Assembly: GCA_949825065.1 (NCBI GenBank)
Contig: OX463842.1
Location: forward strand, 31,213,723-31,277,722
From: Odontocerum albicorne
Lineage: Eukaryota; Arthropoda; Insecta; Trichoptera; Odontoceridae
Direction of reading: 5' to 3'
Length of the DNA: 64,000 bases
This document shows, in pieces, positions 45,301 to 57,175 of this stretch. The first letter of the stretch is position 1. Each line of letters begins with the position of its first letter. Below the pieces are notes generated by a model. The model saw nothing but the letters and a program-made list of their open reading frames with translations, made no database searches and was not told the DNA's origin. The position numbers were made by a program, and so were the translations under genes.

Positions 45301-46439
45301 AGCTGGTTCCTCAGATTACTTTTTAATTGAATATTAATCAATAGTTGATAAAAATTAATAGTTCTCATGTAGAGGGAACAAGAAAAGAAAATTATAAGAA
45401 AAACTGATAAACCAAGCAGTAATACAAAATCGTTAACAATTCTGTTTCAAAATGATATAAAATGAATACGACAAAAACAATATTTCTTTTGTTTTTCTCG
45501 TTTAAAAATTTAACAGTTCTCCCATTAGTATTTTTTATGAAGTAATCGTTAAGTCATAATTATGACAGTGGTCGCATTGGTATCATATTCTATCCCTTGG
45601 GTCTTTCCACTTTTTCCCTCTTTTTTGTGCAGTTTGATTTAATAAATTATTTCACGATTTTCCAACGAAAACCTTTGGCTAACGATGATGATCATGATTA
45701 TTTTTCGGCGCCGTTTAGTGACTGTATTATATTAGTCTTTAAATATTTTCATTACAATCTGACGATTTATTGCTGCGTGGAGATTCTCCCTGTCAAATAT
45801 AAAGATCTAAGAGCTCCTGAATCTGTGGAAAATTAAAGACTACAATATTTTTTCATGGTCACCAAAGGGAATACAAACCGATACATCTCGAGGCAGATAG
45901 AACATTTTAGTTTCTGGCCAAATACTTTCTCGACCTTTTAATCTCAAAGAGCATCAATTTTATTGTTTAAAAAATACATGATTTGAACACTATTAGAATT
46001 TCAATATTCAATTGATTTTAATGGTTTCAAACCTTTTAAAAACGGATTTTTGATGACTGATAGATTATCTTTAAATCAATTAATGAAAAATTGGCTTCAC
46101 AATTTTGCACTATAAAGTGTCAAAATATTATCATGTTACATTTTTTTGCATTTTACACTATCTTCAGGGCTGAAAGCTTTTTACTCATCTCTGATCAAAT
46201 ATAACGAAAATGGTCAATGGTTTATTTTGTTTATGTCGTTAGCATTGCATTTTTATAAAACTGCTTGTTTTTTTATTATAATGTATTGCGCTTGGCATGG
46301 AAACACGCATTTTGAACTCACGTATGCGATATAAGAAAGTTATGACATTTCGTCGGTGGTTTAAGTAAGGTATTTACACAGATTTATTTTTTGTGCCACT
46401 TTAATGATTTCATAATGTGAATATGTAGACATTATCATC
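45301..46439. other. Unassigned A+T-rich DNA
   Basis: A 79-codon plus-strand frame at 45597-45836 has no recognisable motif. Nothing else. Confidence 0.35.
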
Positions 46440-46930
46440 ATCCTATATATTACATCAGAAACAAAGGGATGCCATAAAATGCCTCCATCTAGGTCGGTCA
46501 ACAACACAGCACTTCAAGTTCACCCATGTGAAACAGAGACTATATCTTTCTATCCTAATACTGGTGTATATTGTAGGATGAACCTCCGATTCGTAGAATC
46601 TTCTATGGGGAACAACACAGGACAGCTTTTTATCACCTCCTAGGCGGTATCCTCAATACATAACCTAACCAGCTCCTTCGTTTCACCTTTATTGTGAATG
46701 GATATACGGTACTTGTGCCCAAAGACGAACCGTCTCATTTGTAACGTAATCAGACCACATAAAACCATCTTCTTAAGTCTTTTTTCAAAACTGAGAAGTC
46801 TTCTCTCTTGGGCTTCGATTAAATGCCAAGATTCAAAGTCGTACAATAAAATAAGCAGGATGCATGCGCCAAACAGTCCACAATTCGTCTTCAGACTAAA
46901 CGTTGAGGAGTCCCATATGGGCTATAAAAC
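46440..46930 (-). mobile_element. LINE fragment after the RT domain
   Basis: The minus strand reads L-L-Y-D-F-E-S-W-H-L (LYGCESWTL block), E-R-R-L-L-S-F-E-K-R-L-K-K-M, then G-E-T-K-E-L-V-R-L-C-I-E-D and a stop. Divergence is high. Confidence 0.45.
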
Positions 46931-47379
46931 TTTTAAAAATCTCACATGAAGAAGAAAAAACTTAAATTTATGTCCCAATTGAACATTTCAATAAATACTC
47001 GAGAACAGTTGTAGTTGTATAAATAGAAGCTAAAATACTTGTACATTGTGTCATTTGAAGATTTAGTCATGTTGCAGTCAATTTTCTCCGTGGAATTATT
47101 TTATTACCTAAGACAATTGAAAGTATTTAAATGTTACATTTTTCTGATGACTGCCATTATCAAAAAATACTTCATAATATTTTTAGGGATTATGAGTACA
47201 ATGGTAAAGTGAATTTATACATAAAAATCAAGTCATTTTATTCTTGCGTCCTGAAATATATGTTTTTGACACACGGTGTTAATGTTCACGTTTAATGAAC
47301 ATAGTTTAACCGACATTGGTATTGACAGATATTGAATATCATTATATTTGCAATTGTATGTTTTATTGTTACGAATAAT
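46931..47379. other. Unassigned A+T-rich DNA
   Basis: Nothing recognised. Confidence 0.4.
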
Positions 47380-47545
47380 AATAATAATAAAATGACAATT
47401 CATGTATCGCCGTTTAGAGAGCAGACTATCTTGATTCGAACCCACTATTATATTGACAGATTAAAAATATTACAAAATATACATTAGTGTAGTATAAGGA
47501 TAGGATGGTGGTGGCTGCGGCCGTTATATTGGGTACTTCTCCGTG
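47380..47545 (-). repeat. Interspersed repeat D
   Basis: It matches 8160-8330, with (AATAAT)n, GATTCGAACCCACTATTA and GACAGATTAAAAATATTAC in order. It then continues with TAAGGATAGGATGGTGGTGG, which links it to 14990-15060. It ends about where the adjacent LINE's short A tail begins, so it may be the insertion target of that LINE. Confidence 0.55.
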
Positions 47546-47555
47546 TCTTTTTTTT

Positions 47556-49825
47556 CTGGGTTACAATCCTAGGATTGGTCTGCACTAAGCACTCGATCCC
47601 TCCACTCATCTCTGTCATCCGCCAGTCTCTTCATCTGCTGGTAGCTGCCACAGTGCACATCCCGGATCACCCGGTCCATGTAGCTATATCTAGGGCGGCC
47701 TCTATGGTTATTGCCCTCAATCATTCCCTCGACGATGGTAAGGAGCAGGCCTGGGTACCTGATGTTATGGCCTATCCAACTGAATCGTTGGGTAACTCTA
47801 TTTAGGAGTTGCCTTGTATCTCCAACCCCGCTCAATACCTCGTCGTTTCGGATGTGATCTGACCAATGTACCCTGGATATGCGCCTGTAGCACCACATCT
47901 CAAAGGCAGCCAGACTCCCGGACTCGCTCTGGCTGATGGTCCACGTTTCGCAGCCATACAGCAGCATACTCCAGACAAGAGTTTTCACTAAATTCTTCCT
48001 AACATTGATATCAATGTTAGGAGATTCAAATATCTTAGATTTCTTGTTGAAAGCAACTCTTGCCTGTTGGACCCTACTTATTATTTCTGCCTTTGATCGG
48101 CCATCTTGGGATACTCTGCTGCCTAATAAACAAACTCCCTCACTTACTCAACACTGACGCCACCCAGAACAACACGGTTACCTCCTCTCTTCCAGTAACC
48201 ATACATTTCGTTTTGCCTTTGTTTATTTTCATATTGTAATTGGATGACAAAACATTTTCCATCATTCTTAAGGCCTCGTTCAATTCTTGTTCCGTCTCCG
48301 CAAGCAGTGCAACATCGACCGCATACCTTATCATGTCAATCTTTCTCCCCTGGATCCTCACGCCGGGCCAATCTCTCATCTCGTCGATAGCCTGTTGTAC
48401 GAGTATATAACAATTGAAGAATGTCGGTGACATCGAGCATCCCTGTCTCACTCCCTGACTAACACTAGCCTCAGCACTGCTGTCTCCATATAATATCACA
48501 GCGGTTTCATTTCTATATAAGCTCCATATTGCTCGTCTATCTGTGAAGCTCAGTCCTATCCTATTGAGCACTTTAAAAAGCTGTCTCCAGTCCACCCTGT
48601 CAAAAGCCTTTTCTAGGTCTATAAAAGCTATGTATGTGTCTTTGCCTTTCTTTATTCTCTTTTCCAGTATAAGTCTCAGACTCTGAATTGCATATAGTGT
48701 GCCTGAAAGCCAAATTGATCTTCCAACAGCACATTTTCAATTTTTGTTTCCGCTCTTTTCATAATTATATTTGTCAGTATCTTCGATGCATGCGATATCA
48801 GACTCAAGATCCTATATTGCTCGCATTTAGTTGTGCCGGGTTTCTTTGGTAATGTTTTTATTAGGGATTTGGTAAAATCCTTAGGTATTTCTCCCGTGTC
48901 ATATATTCTGAAGACAAGTCTGTATAGTGTGCCAAGTGTACCGCTGCCTGCACATTTAAGCAGTTCCAATGGGATATTGTCTATTCCAGGTGCTTTGTTG
49001 TCCTTCAATCTTGAGATAGCATTATAAAATTCACATCTCAGTATAGCATCTCCATTATTTTCTACATTCGCTTCTGCTTCTAAAGCATCATTTTCTGTGA
49101 TTATACTCTCTCCTTTGTAGAGTTCATCCAGATATTCCTTCCATATTTTCACAATCATTTCGTCCTCAAAAAGGAGTTTCCCGTTTTGATCCTGGATGGC
49201 ACCTCTTGTCTTGGTTCTACCATTGAAAAAATTCTTTATTTCAGAGTATGGTGTCTCCAGCTTTCTATGTTCAATATCTCTGTTTATTTTCAGACACTTT
49301 TACTGTAAATAGTTCTCCTTCGCCTTTCTGGACTCCCTATTGATCTTGTTTCTCAATATTCTGTATTATCTCTTTCCCTCTTCCGTTGTAGAGTTTTTCA
49401 GCAATCTTCTCTCTTCAATAATTATGTGATAATAAGTATGTGATCCGTACTTTCCTGGCTTGCGGGCTTTCTCTTTCTTTTTCCTCGTTTGCTGCTGTGC
49501 TTATTCTATATTTTATCCTTTCCCACACTTTGTCCACGTCGTCATTGTTATCAAAATCACATACCAATGTTTTTTTCCTTATATTTCTTTCTTGTTTCTC
49601 CCTCTTTTAACAGCTTAATATTCCATTTACTTCCATTCTTCTTTTTAAGTTTCTTGTATTTGAGTGCGCTCTCTGCTATCACCATATTGTGATCGCTGTC
49701 TATATCAGGACTTGCATAACTTCTACAGTCTTTTATTTGGTTTTTGTAGCGTTCTCGAGTAAGAATATAGTCAATCTGCGATCTGTATCTATCTCCTGGG
49801 GCCTTCCAAGTACATGGAATGTAAT
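47556..49825 (-). mobile_element. APE-type LINE, 5'-truncated, largest in window
   Basis: The minus strand runs, with about five frameshifts or stops, through three regions. The endonuclease end (R-Y-R-S-Q-I-D-Y-I-L and S-P-D-I-D-S-D-H-N-M-V at 49795-49670) carries the catalytic S-D-H. The reverse transcriptase (49158-48140) includes A-P-G-I-D-N-I-P, D-R-V-D-W-R-Q-L-F-K and V-R-Q-G-C-S-M-S-P. The C-terminal domain (47988-47569) includes L-Y-G-C-E-T-W-T-I and ends D-R-D-E-W-R-D-R-V-L-S-A-D-Q-S. The active site Y-A-D-D is mutated to Y-A-V-D near 48326. TACGAGTA at 48398 adds two codons between N-C-Y-I and Q-Q-A-I-D-E. A short A-run lies at the 3' end (about 47550). An RTE- or Vingi-like clade is likely but not certain. 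Confidence 0.9.
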
Positions 49826-51261
49826 TTTTTTTTCCATTTTTTAAAGTTAGTACATAGTAAATTTTACAAAATAATGTTTCTTGAATGCGGCCTTATTAGA
49901 TTACAGCTAACTTAATGCGGCCTTCCAACATGAAAAAGTCCACCCCCTCTTGTGTAATGTATTACATCCTTAACAACAGCAATATTTCCGTATTTTTTAA
50001 AGATGTATACGAATTAATTTCATTTACTACAATTTTATGCATTTTTTAAATTGTACACTTCAAATTATTCAGCTATTCTATTTTAATGTACTTATAGTTT
50101 TTTCTCATTCTCTGATTTGTTCCCCGTTCGCTATCCTATGTATGTATATATAATATATCTCTCCAGATTTGATCAGGCCATCGCCGGCGTTAGGCCCAAA
50201 GAAGCGTAAAATATTCTCAAATTAGAGTTGTGGACAAGTAGTTCTCATAAAAAAACTGACTTGATGGACTCGTTAACGTTTCTAACTATCCAGTAAATTC
50301 GGCACAAACTCAAAATAATTTATTATAAATTTATTTTTGGCTTTTATAACTTGTACCTACAAGTATGGCATTATGATGTATCAATTGATATTTTACCATT
50401 TACGTATGTTTACGCATATATATTTTTTCTTGGAAATATAAATTGGGAAGACATATTCCCTTTTTGAGCATTTTAATAATTTAAATTAATACATGAATGA
50501 ATCAGTACATAAATGTGCTCTTTTAGTATTTCAGCGTTTTGAATAACCAATTAAGCGGACTTTTATCAGAAAAAGCCTTTTTTACTGCCAGTTTTGATAT
50601 CGTCATGAACTGTTAAAATGCTATGAATATTACCATTTGAACTTCCTGTATTTCACCTACTCGTACTTGATAATTTAACTATGAAAAAATATATATTTGT
50701 TTATATTTTTAATTACTGATAACTGACTAAATTTTCGATATGTTATTTAAGGTAATAATTTATTTAAAACGAGGCTTTGCTCTTGGAGTGACTACCGTCA
50801 CTAAACGGAGCTGTACGAATACGTTATTATTATTTGATGTAGGTAGTTATTATTTGATGTATGCAGTTTATCTTATTGATCATATTTATTTATTTATTGT
50901 TTAGGAACGAAATTTTTATTTTAGATGAATTATTTGTAGTTTTAATCGTTGAGAGTTTAATTTTTCACTTCAAATTCTTGTGTTTTATTTTTCAATTTGT
51001 CCATTCTGATGATTTATTAAAAACTGTTAATATTTTCATTGATTATTTAATTGTGACACTGAAATTATTGATTTAGTAACATTATGTACATATATCAAAT
51101 GTAATTTTTTTATTAAGATGTTGTAAATGCTTGTCGATAGCCTCTTACCGAAGTGCACTATTTTTTATTATCTTGTCTCATAGTTTTTAGTATTCTCAAA
51201 ATCTTTCATTTTATATATTATGCATCAATGTATTTGTTCATCTTCGTTGTATCAGCAATCT
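49826..51261. other. Unassigned A+T-rich DNA
   Basis: A small G+C-richer word block near 50170-50210 is not identifiable. TACTCGTA at 50658. The frame 50861-51076 is A+T-biased noise. Confidence 0.38.
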
Positions 51262-51456
51262 TCGTTGTATACAGTAAAAACTGACGGGCTTATTTCTATG
51301 TGGAAATATATTACAATTAACTAAAATTTTTAAGAGGCCTGGTGTGAAAATCAGACTTACAACCTTTTTATAAAAAGGAAAATTATCAACGGAAATCGAA
51401 CTCGCAATCTCCGGGCTGAAAGACAGTTGTCTTACCAACTAGGACTCGGAGGTCGT
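51262..51456 (-). repeat. SINE family A, near-complete
   Basis: The complement of the head (CTTACCAACTAGGACTCGGA) and B box (GGAAATCGAACTCGCAATCT) is present, with the body ending in AACTGACGGGCTTATT. It gives the other strand of the same order as 9459-9675. Confidence 0.72.
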
Positions 51457-52053
51457 GTTTACTTGTACTTGAAAAATGTATGCTTATTATTTTTTTTGTC
51501 TTGTATTCATTGGATTATATTGCATACTTAAATACTTAAGTTTAGTAAAGGTTAGCTTATTTCCCTTTTTTTCAACGTTTGCTGTCTTCATTAACTCTTT
51601 AATGACCTCACCAACATGCAATTATTAGGTTGTTATTATTAAAAGAATTGTTCAATGGTTGAACATAGTTTTGGATTTATGATAATCAATCATAACTTCC
51701 CGATTAACATAAATAGTTTGGACCTTACATTATTTATGAAATCTATTGTATATAATTATTATAATATTTAGTTTCATTATCATGTGAGGTGAAATCATCT
51801 GTCAAGATCGAGATATTTTTTTCGATGTTGATTTATGACATGATTGGGAAATCTTTTTAAGGAATATTAATCACTGTGACTATTATTTCGAAAAAATAAC
51901 ATTGTTTCAGGCTGAACCCATACCTCAGGTGAGACACGTTTCGTGTTCTCGCCCAGAACATTATTAACTCATTATCTACTCAAAATTATAATACACAGTA
52001 GAAATAATTCCTAAAACTTCTTTTCCAATCCTAGAAGATAATAACTTATTTAT
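51457..52053. other. Unassigned A+T-rich DNA
   Basis: Nothing recognised. Confidence 0.4.
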
Positions 52054-52055
52054 TA

Positions 52056-52580
52056 AGTTATCCGGAAAGTTATTTCGTATTTCTCGATTGATGTCGTTGA
52101 GACGAAATTGTTGTTACTTACATCATTCTAAACGTGCTGAATGTATACTATTATGAAAGGTATCTACCACAAATTGCTTGAGTGTTTTTTGGCGTCATTT
52201 TGAAGATGGAACAAAATTAGTATTTTGTTCGGTGTTTGGGGATTTTTTTACTGCCGCGAAGAAAAAATGCGACACAAACCAAACAAATATATCGACAGTG
52301 TATGGTAACGATGCAGTAAATGATCGAGAGTATCAAATGTGACTAAAAAAATTCAGAAATGATGATACGTCACTCGAAAATGATGTCTGTTCCGAATGGT
52401 CAATTACCGTTGATGACGAACAAATCAAGGTTCTAATTCAGAATAACCAGCTTTCTGCGATACGATAGATTGCGGCTAAGATACTGAAAATACCAAAAAA
52501 CCATCATCTATGAGCATTTAAATGGTGCAATTTTGCGTTTGGATTTGACCTAAAAATAATAGTATACTTTCTGGACAACC
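52056..52580 (+). mobile_element. mariner (Mos1/cecropia-like), internally deleted
   Basis: The ends, AGTTATCCGGAAAGT at the left and GGTTGTCCAGAAAGT read inward from the right, are flanked by TA (52054-52055, 52581-52582). The interior encodes only the transposase N-terminus: Y-G-N-D-A-V-N-D-R-E-Y-Q, L-K-K-F-R-N-D-D-T-S-L-E-N-D, and V-D-D-E-Q-I-K-V-L-I-Q-N-N-Q. These correspond to the first helix-turn-helix and linker. It has stops. The catalytic part is deleted; length is 525 bp. A sister fragment lies at 59436-59748. Confidence 0.85.
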
Positions 52581-52639
52581 TATTATTTATTATTAGTCCC
52601 TGCATATACCCTATATAAATATTTTTCTAGAAAAATATT

Positions 52640-53360
52640 GATTGTTAACATATTGTCATCCTCAGCACCAATTTATTTATCTTTTTACATTATATTTTTA
52701 GCCTCAGCGTAAACTAGTTTTTTTATCTTTTTAAAAATAAATCAGTTAATAACCTTAAAATAATCATATTCATTATATTGTATCATTAAGTACAAACTGT
52801 TATAGTTTTTTTTTGTATTTTAAAAACTAGAATTATTTTTATAATCTTTGAAATAAGCAGTCATATTGTCACCCTCAGTACAAAAGTAGTTTTATCTTAC
52901 AAAAATAAACCTTATCTTACAAAAATAAACCTTTTCATGATTTTTGTAAGAAGTATAGTCACATTGTCACCCTCCGTACAAACTAGTTTATTTATCGTTT
53001 TACAAAAGTAAACCTTTTCATGATATTTGTAAGAAGTATAGTCACATTGTCGCCCTCCGTGCAAACTAGTTTATTTATCTTTTTACAAAAATAAACCTTT
53101 TCATGATTTTGGGAAGAAGTATAGTCACATTGTCGCCCTCCGTGCAAACTAGTTTATTTATCTTTTTACAAAAGTAAACCTTTTCATGACCTTTGTAAGA
53201 AGTATAGTCACATTGCCACCCTCGGTACAAACTAGTTTATTTATCTTTTTACAAAAGTAAACCTTTTCATAATATTTGTAACAAGTATAGTCATATCGAC
53301 ACTGTCAGCACATTTTTTATGATTTTTTTTGTTAATCTTTGGAGTAAACATAGTCAAATG
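52640..53360. repeat. Minisatellite, 83-bp unit, with decaying flanks
   Basis: GTATAGTCACATTG(T/C) starts at 52953, 53036, 53119 and 53202, with GTATAGTCATAT at 53285, exactly 83 bp apart. Each unit includes CAAACTAGTTTATTTATC and AAACCTTTTCATGA. Increasingly diverged units extend outward (52640-52950 and beyond 53285). The best-preserved copies are in the middle, as expected where unequal exchange homogenises an array from its centre. Confidence 0.93.
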
Positions 53361-53671
53361 TATAAATTACACAATGAAATATTTATTAACATTAAACCTT
53401 TTTATCATCATTATTGTTTGTTTTCTAAAAGTAACTTAATGTAATTTCCAAGTTTATTTCTTAATTTTAAATATTTTTTTCTTGTTAAATCCACTCATTA
53501 ATATTTAAAAAAAATTTCGCTCCTTATTTACGAAAATAAAGAAAAGGTTTATAAGTGTTGTTACGTGAAATAAATGAAATAATTTTGACTACTTTGCATT
53601 TTGGGGCGATACTATACATTCATTAGAACCTGACACAGACTTCTGACGGTTGTGGTTATGTCCTTTTGCAG

Positions 53672-53798
53672 AAAGACGGGTCCTCGCGAGCTCCGCTGTA
53701 CGCCGGATTGGAGCGAGGCGGCCGTTAGCGGGGACCACCTCTGGTCCCCCACGTCCGTCTCGGGGGATTGCTGTTATGTCGGGGACCAAGACTGTACT
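53672..53798 (+). CDS. rdgA: Exon of type IV diacylglycerol kinase (rdgA-like), start of first C1 domain
   Basis: Diacylglycerol kinases phosphorylate diacylglycerol to phosphatidic acid; the type IV insect member rdgA acts in photoreceptors and neurons. This 127-bp exon has an acceptor TCCTTTTGCAG ending at 53671 and a donor GTAAGT at 53799. It is strikingly G+C-rich against its surroundings. From 53673 it reads 42 codons in phase: L-R-C-T-P-D-W-S-E-A-A-V-S-G-D-H-L-W, then T-S-V-S-G-D-C-C-Y-V-G-D-Q-D-C-T. This matches the zeta/iota pattern DWSE-x-A-x(3)-G-x-H-(I/L)-W-x(2)-T-x-VSGD-x-CYVG-x-Q-x-C, and the spacing from His to Cys (12 residues) fits the C1 zinc ligands. No other exon of this gene was found, so its flanking introns exceed 10 kb downstream and probably far more upstream. 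Family assignment is from remembered sequence patterns. Confidence 0.82.
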
Positions 53799-54958
53799 GT
53801 AAGTATACAAACTTCTAAAATCTTTGTGTTAAAATTCCGATGATAATGATGTTTGTTTTGTTTTTTTTTTTATTCGGAGTCGTTTCTTGACGTTAAACCA
53901 CCATAACGTGTCCTTGGTGATTTATCGAATAAAGGAAAAAGTCAATTTCCTTCTGAAAACCTCCAAATTACCATATCGAACTAACTATACCTATGTAGTG
54001 ACTCTGATTATAATGTGACTCTCATATTTTTAATCTCTATTCAAAATGTAATTTTTAGGTCTTCGGAATGGTTTTTTTGTAAAATATACATTAATTAGGT
54101 ATTATTTCTGCGATCACACACATCTCACATTGTTTTCAGTAATACTAAATTTTCTGGCAGCTGCAAAGTTATTTGTAGTTTTTGCAACACGCTCTAACAT
54201 AACCATGAAATTGGAATTGTAGCTCCTGCGAAAACCTTGATTGATTTAATTTTTTCGAGATCCTCGCGTTTCAATATGATCGTTAATCGTATTTTAGAAG
54301 GTGTAAGAATATGAATAATATAGCACAAAAATACGATAAAAACAACTATCGTACACAAGCAGCGAGCCGGCAGTTTGTAAACAATGATGTCTGTTGAACG
54401 AGCTCTTTAAAATATTAGGAGAGAGCTATAAATATATGTATTTGATTAATTTAATTAGGGACAATATAGCCTTCTCGGTCATCACACAGTAGTTAATTTA
54501 TATGTCATTTTTCAGATACTCGAATATAAAACGGCCTTTAATATTTTCGTATTGGTTTTGAAATATACACCTCGTCTTATAGTCATACCAATGGGGTAGC
54601 ATACTTGTTTAGTTAGAACAATTTTGTAATACAATTCGGTTATATGGTCACCCTACTACGATGTCCACATTGAAAAAAAAATGCAGACAGTGGAAGTTTT
54701 TACATTTTATGAAGTACAAACAGCAAATCCGATGAATTGAGCTGGAGGATGATCTATTGTTGAAAGTGATTAGTCGAATAACCTTGTTAAATGGAAAAAA
54801 ATGTTATACAACATTAATTAAGATTGCCACTTCATATTTCAATAGTTTGAATCTAAATCAGCTTGTCATGTTATACATTCTTTCTAGGCCAACTCGGCAA
54901 TATATTTTATTCCATAATCCAATAATTACAACACATATTTCTCCATTAGACTTTGACT
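53799..54958 (+). other. Intron following the kinase exon
   Basis: It begins with the donor GTAAGT. No further C1 or kinase exon was seen here or elsewhere in the downstream 10 kb. A frame at 54757-55053 runs into a SINE and is not coding. Confidence 0.5.
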
Positions 54959-54960
54959 AC

Positions 54961-55050
54961 TTATTTATTTATTTATTTAACACTTTTATTGCAATACAAT
55001 CTGGCGGGTTTATTGCCAGGTGGCAATCTCTTCCAACCAACCAGAAAAAG
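54961..55050 (-). repeat. SINE family A, 3' part
   Basis: (TTTA)n, ATTGCAATACAATCTGGCGG and GGCAATCTCTTCCAACCAAC are the complement of the 3' body and tail. Closest to the fragment at 33684-33750. Confidence 0.65.
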
Positions 55051-55329
55051 TAAATGAAGCAAGTTACGTGGTCGCATAAATCATTCAAATGACTATCCAT
55101 CCCCACGAAATCCATAAACATATACGCGAGAACATGCCCACGAACCCCACAAAGACGGACAATCACCCGAACATTATTTTTCATATAAAGTGAGATATCA
55201 TCAATCAAAAGGAAAGGAAAGGATGGTGGAGAGGAAAGGAAAAGAAAAATTAGGAATGAAACACGTTATTTTACTGACTAGAAATTAAGAGTTTTTTCAG
55301 TCGCTTCTTAAAGCATGCCAAGGACGGAG

Positions 55330-55545
55330 CGAGTCTTATATTGGTTTGTAACAAGAGTAAAGTGAAGAAGTTGTTCTTGCCGGGACGAATTGAGTCAATT
55401 ATATTGGTTTGTTTTGTTATTGTGTTGGGTTAGACTTGTTTTTTATATCGAATTATACAGTTTACATATCTGATGTACGAGTATATACATTTTTTTTAAA
55501 TAATCTTTTGTTTCAAAAAGGTTATTTAATCGCTTAAATAAAGGA
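55330..55545 (+). repeat. Interspersed repeat G
   Basis: GTTCTTGCCGGGACGAATTG, TTTGTTATTGTGTTGGGTTA and TTTCAAAAAGGTTATTTAAT align with 44890-45070. TACGAGTA at 55476 falls in a region where the two copies differ by additional bases. Confidence 0.6.
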
Positions 55546-55589
55546 ACAAATGTAGCGAGTTTTCACTGATTCTCGTTACTCTTCATTTT

Positions 55590-55726
55590 TTCCTATTTTC
55601 CTTAAGTTTTTTTTTCTACTGTGTAATACTGTTTCCATGTCAATATTGAATTTTATTTGTTATTTTGGTATTGAAGGGTCATTGGACCGTTGTAATAACA
55701 CAAGTAAATAAATAAATAAAAAACAT
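55590..55726 (+). repeat. Interspersed repeat G, 3' part
   Basis: TACTGTTTCCATGTCAATAT, GGGTCATTGGACCGTTG and a tail of AAAT repeats match the last third of repeat G at 45000-45090. It follows the preceding copy almost directly. Confidence 0.55.
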
Positions 55727-55940
55727 CTATTTTAAGGGAAGTTCAGTAGCCTAATTATTCCGTTTAACAATTCCAGTTACACAGAAAGCTCTGTTGAAAA
55801 ACTTCAATTTGTAACGAGTAGTTTATTGTTTCAACGATCCTTTTACCTGGTCTCAATACTCACGTTCAAAATTCAACAGGTATTTCTAATACAAAATTCA
55901 GAAACGTTGTAAAACGCCATTTTCTTGAGGTTTCCAAATA

Positions 55941-56148
55941 CGTCCGTGGCCTATTTGTTTAACATCTGTTTTCCAACCCGGGAGTTGCGGACTAGATACC
56001 CGTTAGTACCTTATTTTAGAAAAAGGTGCTATTCTGGTTTTCACATAAGGCTTCTTTAACATCTTTTTTAGTTGGAAAATATGGCCACGCGGTAATGAAC
56101 CCTCCGTAGTATAGTGTATACAACGAAAGCGTAATACAATAATACAAG
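55941..56148 (+). repeat. SINE family A
   Basis: Head CCGTGGCCTATTTGTTTAAC, body GGTTTTCACATAAGGCTTC and TTAGTTGGAAAATATGGCCA, and tail CAACGAAAGCGTAATACAAT. The B box is mutated. Confidence 0.7.
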
Positions 56149-56874
56149 AGTGTAAAGCACAATTTGTAGACAATTATCTCCTCACTTCTTTTATGTAGAG
56201 CTTTGCAAAATTACAAATTATTTAGAACCAAAATAAATATTCTTCTGGCAGTAGATTTTTATTATGTTTTTTCTGCATTATTCCTAGGGGAATCCGGGTC
56301 TTAACCATTTTAAAACGCGAGTCCTCCGAAAGCATCTTCTTTGCCCTCCCCGTCTTACAGTGTCTTCGGTTTATCCTATTCTGCGTATTTCTGTATTTCT
56401 TATTGTCGCTGAAATATTTTGCTATGCGAGAAAATTACTTTCTGCCTCCATCACAAGACCGGACTTAGTGGAAGTAGAAGAGCTGATAAATACGTGGAGG
56501 CAACTCTGACTGAAACCGAGAAAGTTAAGATAATGACAACAACGATGATGAAGATGGCTGCACGATGAAACGCACAGGAAAAGAAATGTTACTTCTAGCG
56601 TCAAGATCTTTGTATCTTTTGTTCGATTGCTCTAGGGATTTACATGCTGTATGGTAACTCTCACGATGCATTTTAATATTGATTCAAGTATACTTAGGGC
56701 ACCTTTGTGTACGTTCTCCGAAAAAATTACTTTCATTGGGGTGTCTGGGAATATCAGTGATTTTTTTTAAACACAAATTCTCAGTAAATACATTAGGTTA
56801 AAAAAATCAGTTATACCACTAATTCGCATTCGTTAATATTAGTTTCATAAACGTTTTTTAATTTATCTACTGTC
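56149..56874. other. Unassigned DNA
   Basis: A minus-strand frame at 56422-56604 lies over purine-rich sequence and shows no motif. Nothing recognised. Confidence 0.35.
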
Positions 56875-57175
56875 GACCTCCATGGACTAGTTGGTAAAAC
56901 GCTTGATTTTCACTCGGGGGCTCGATTCCCGATGTTAGCAAAAAATAACGGTCCCACTTTGTTAAAACAGTTAATTTGCTAACACGCGCTAAACTTGTGC
57001 GAGTGTTGTTGCCTTTTTACGTACGTTAATGTTGCCAGCACGCATAATGACGAACTCCAGTGATTATAAGCTCGATTCTTGGGGGCGAATAAAATATTGT
57101 CTCTCGCCCACGCTTTCTAATATACCCGAATCACTATTTCGGATATGTTGAAGGATACCACTATGTGAAAGTAGA
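56875..57175 (+). repeat. SINE family B
   Basis: Head GACCTCCATGGACTAGTTGG, B box GGCTCGATTCCCGATG, then CACGCGCTAAACTTGTGCGA, CAGCACGCATAATGACGAAC and TCCAGTGATTATAAGC, the full block order of family B. It is one of the most complete copies. Confidence 0.75.

Noticed and set aside
50170..50215. G+C-rich words suggesting an exon
   Set aside because: Too short, no splice signals, no recognisable peptide.
56422..56604. Minus-strand frame with Ser/Cys-rich peptide
   Set aside because: No motif; composition reflects purine/pyrimidine bias.
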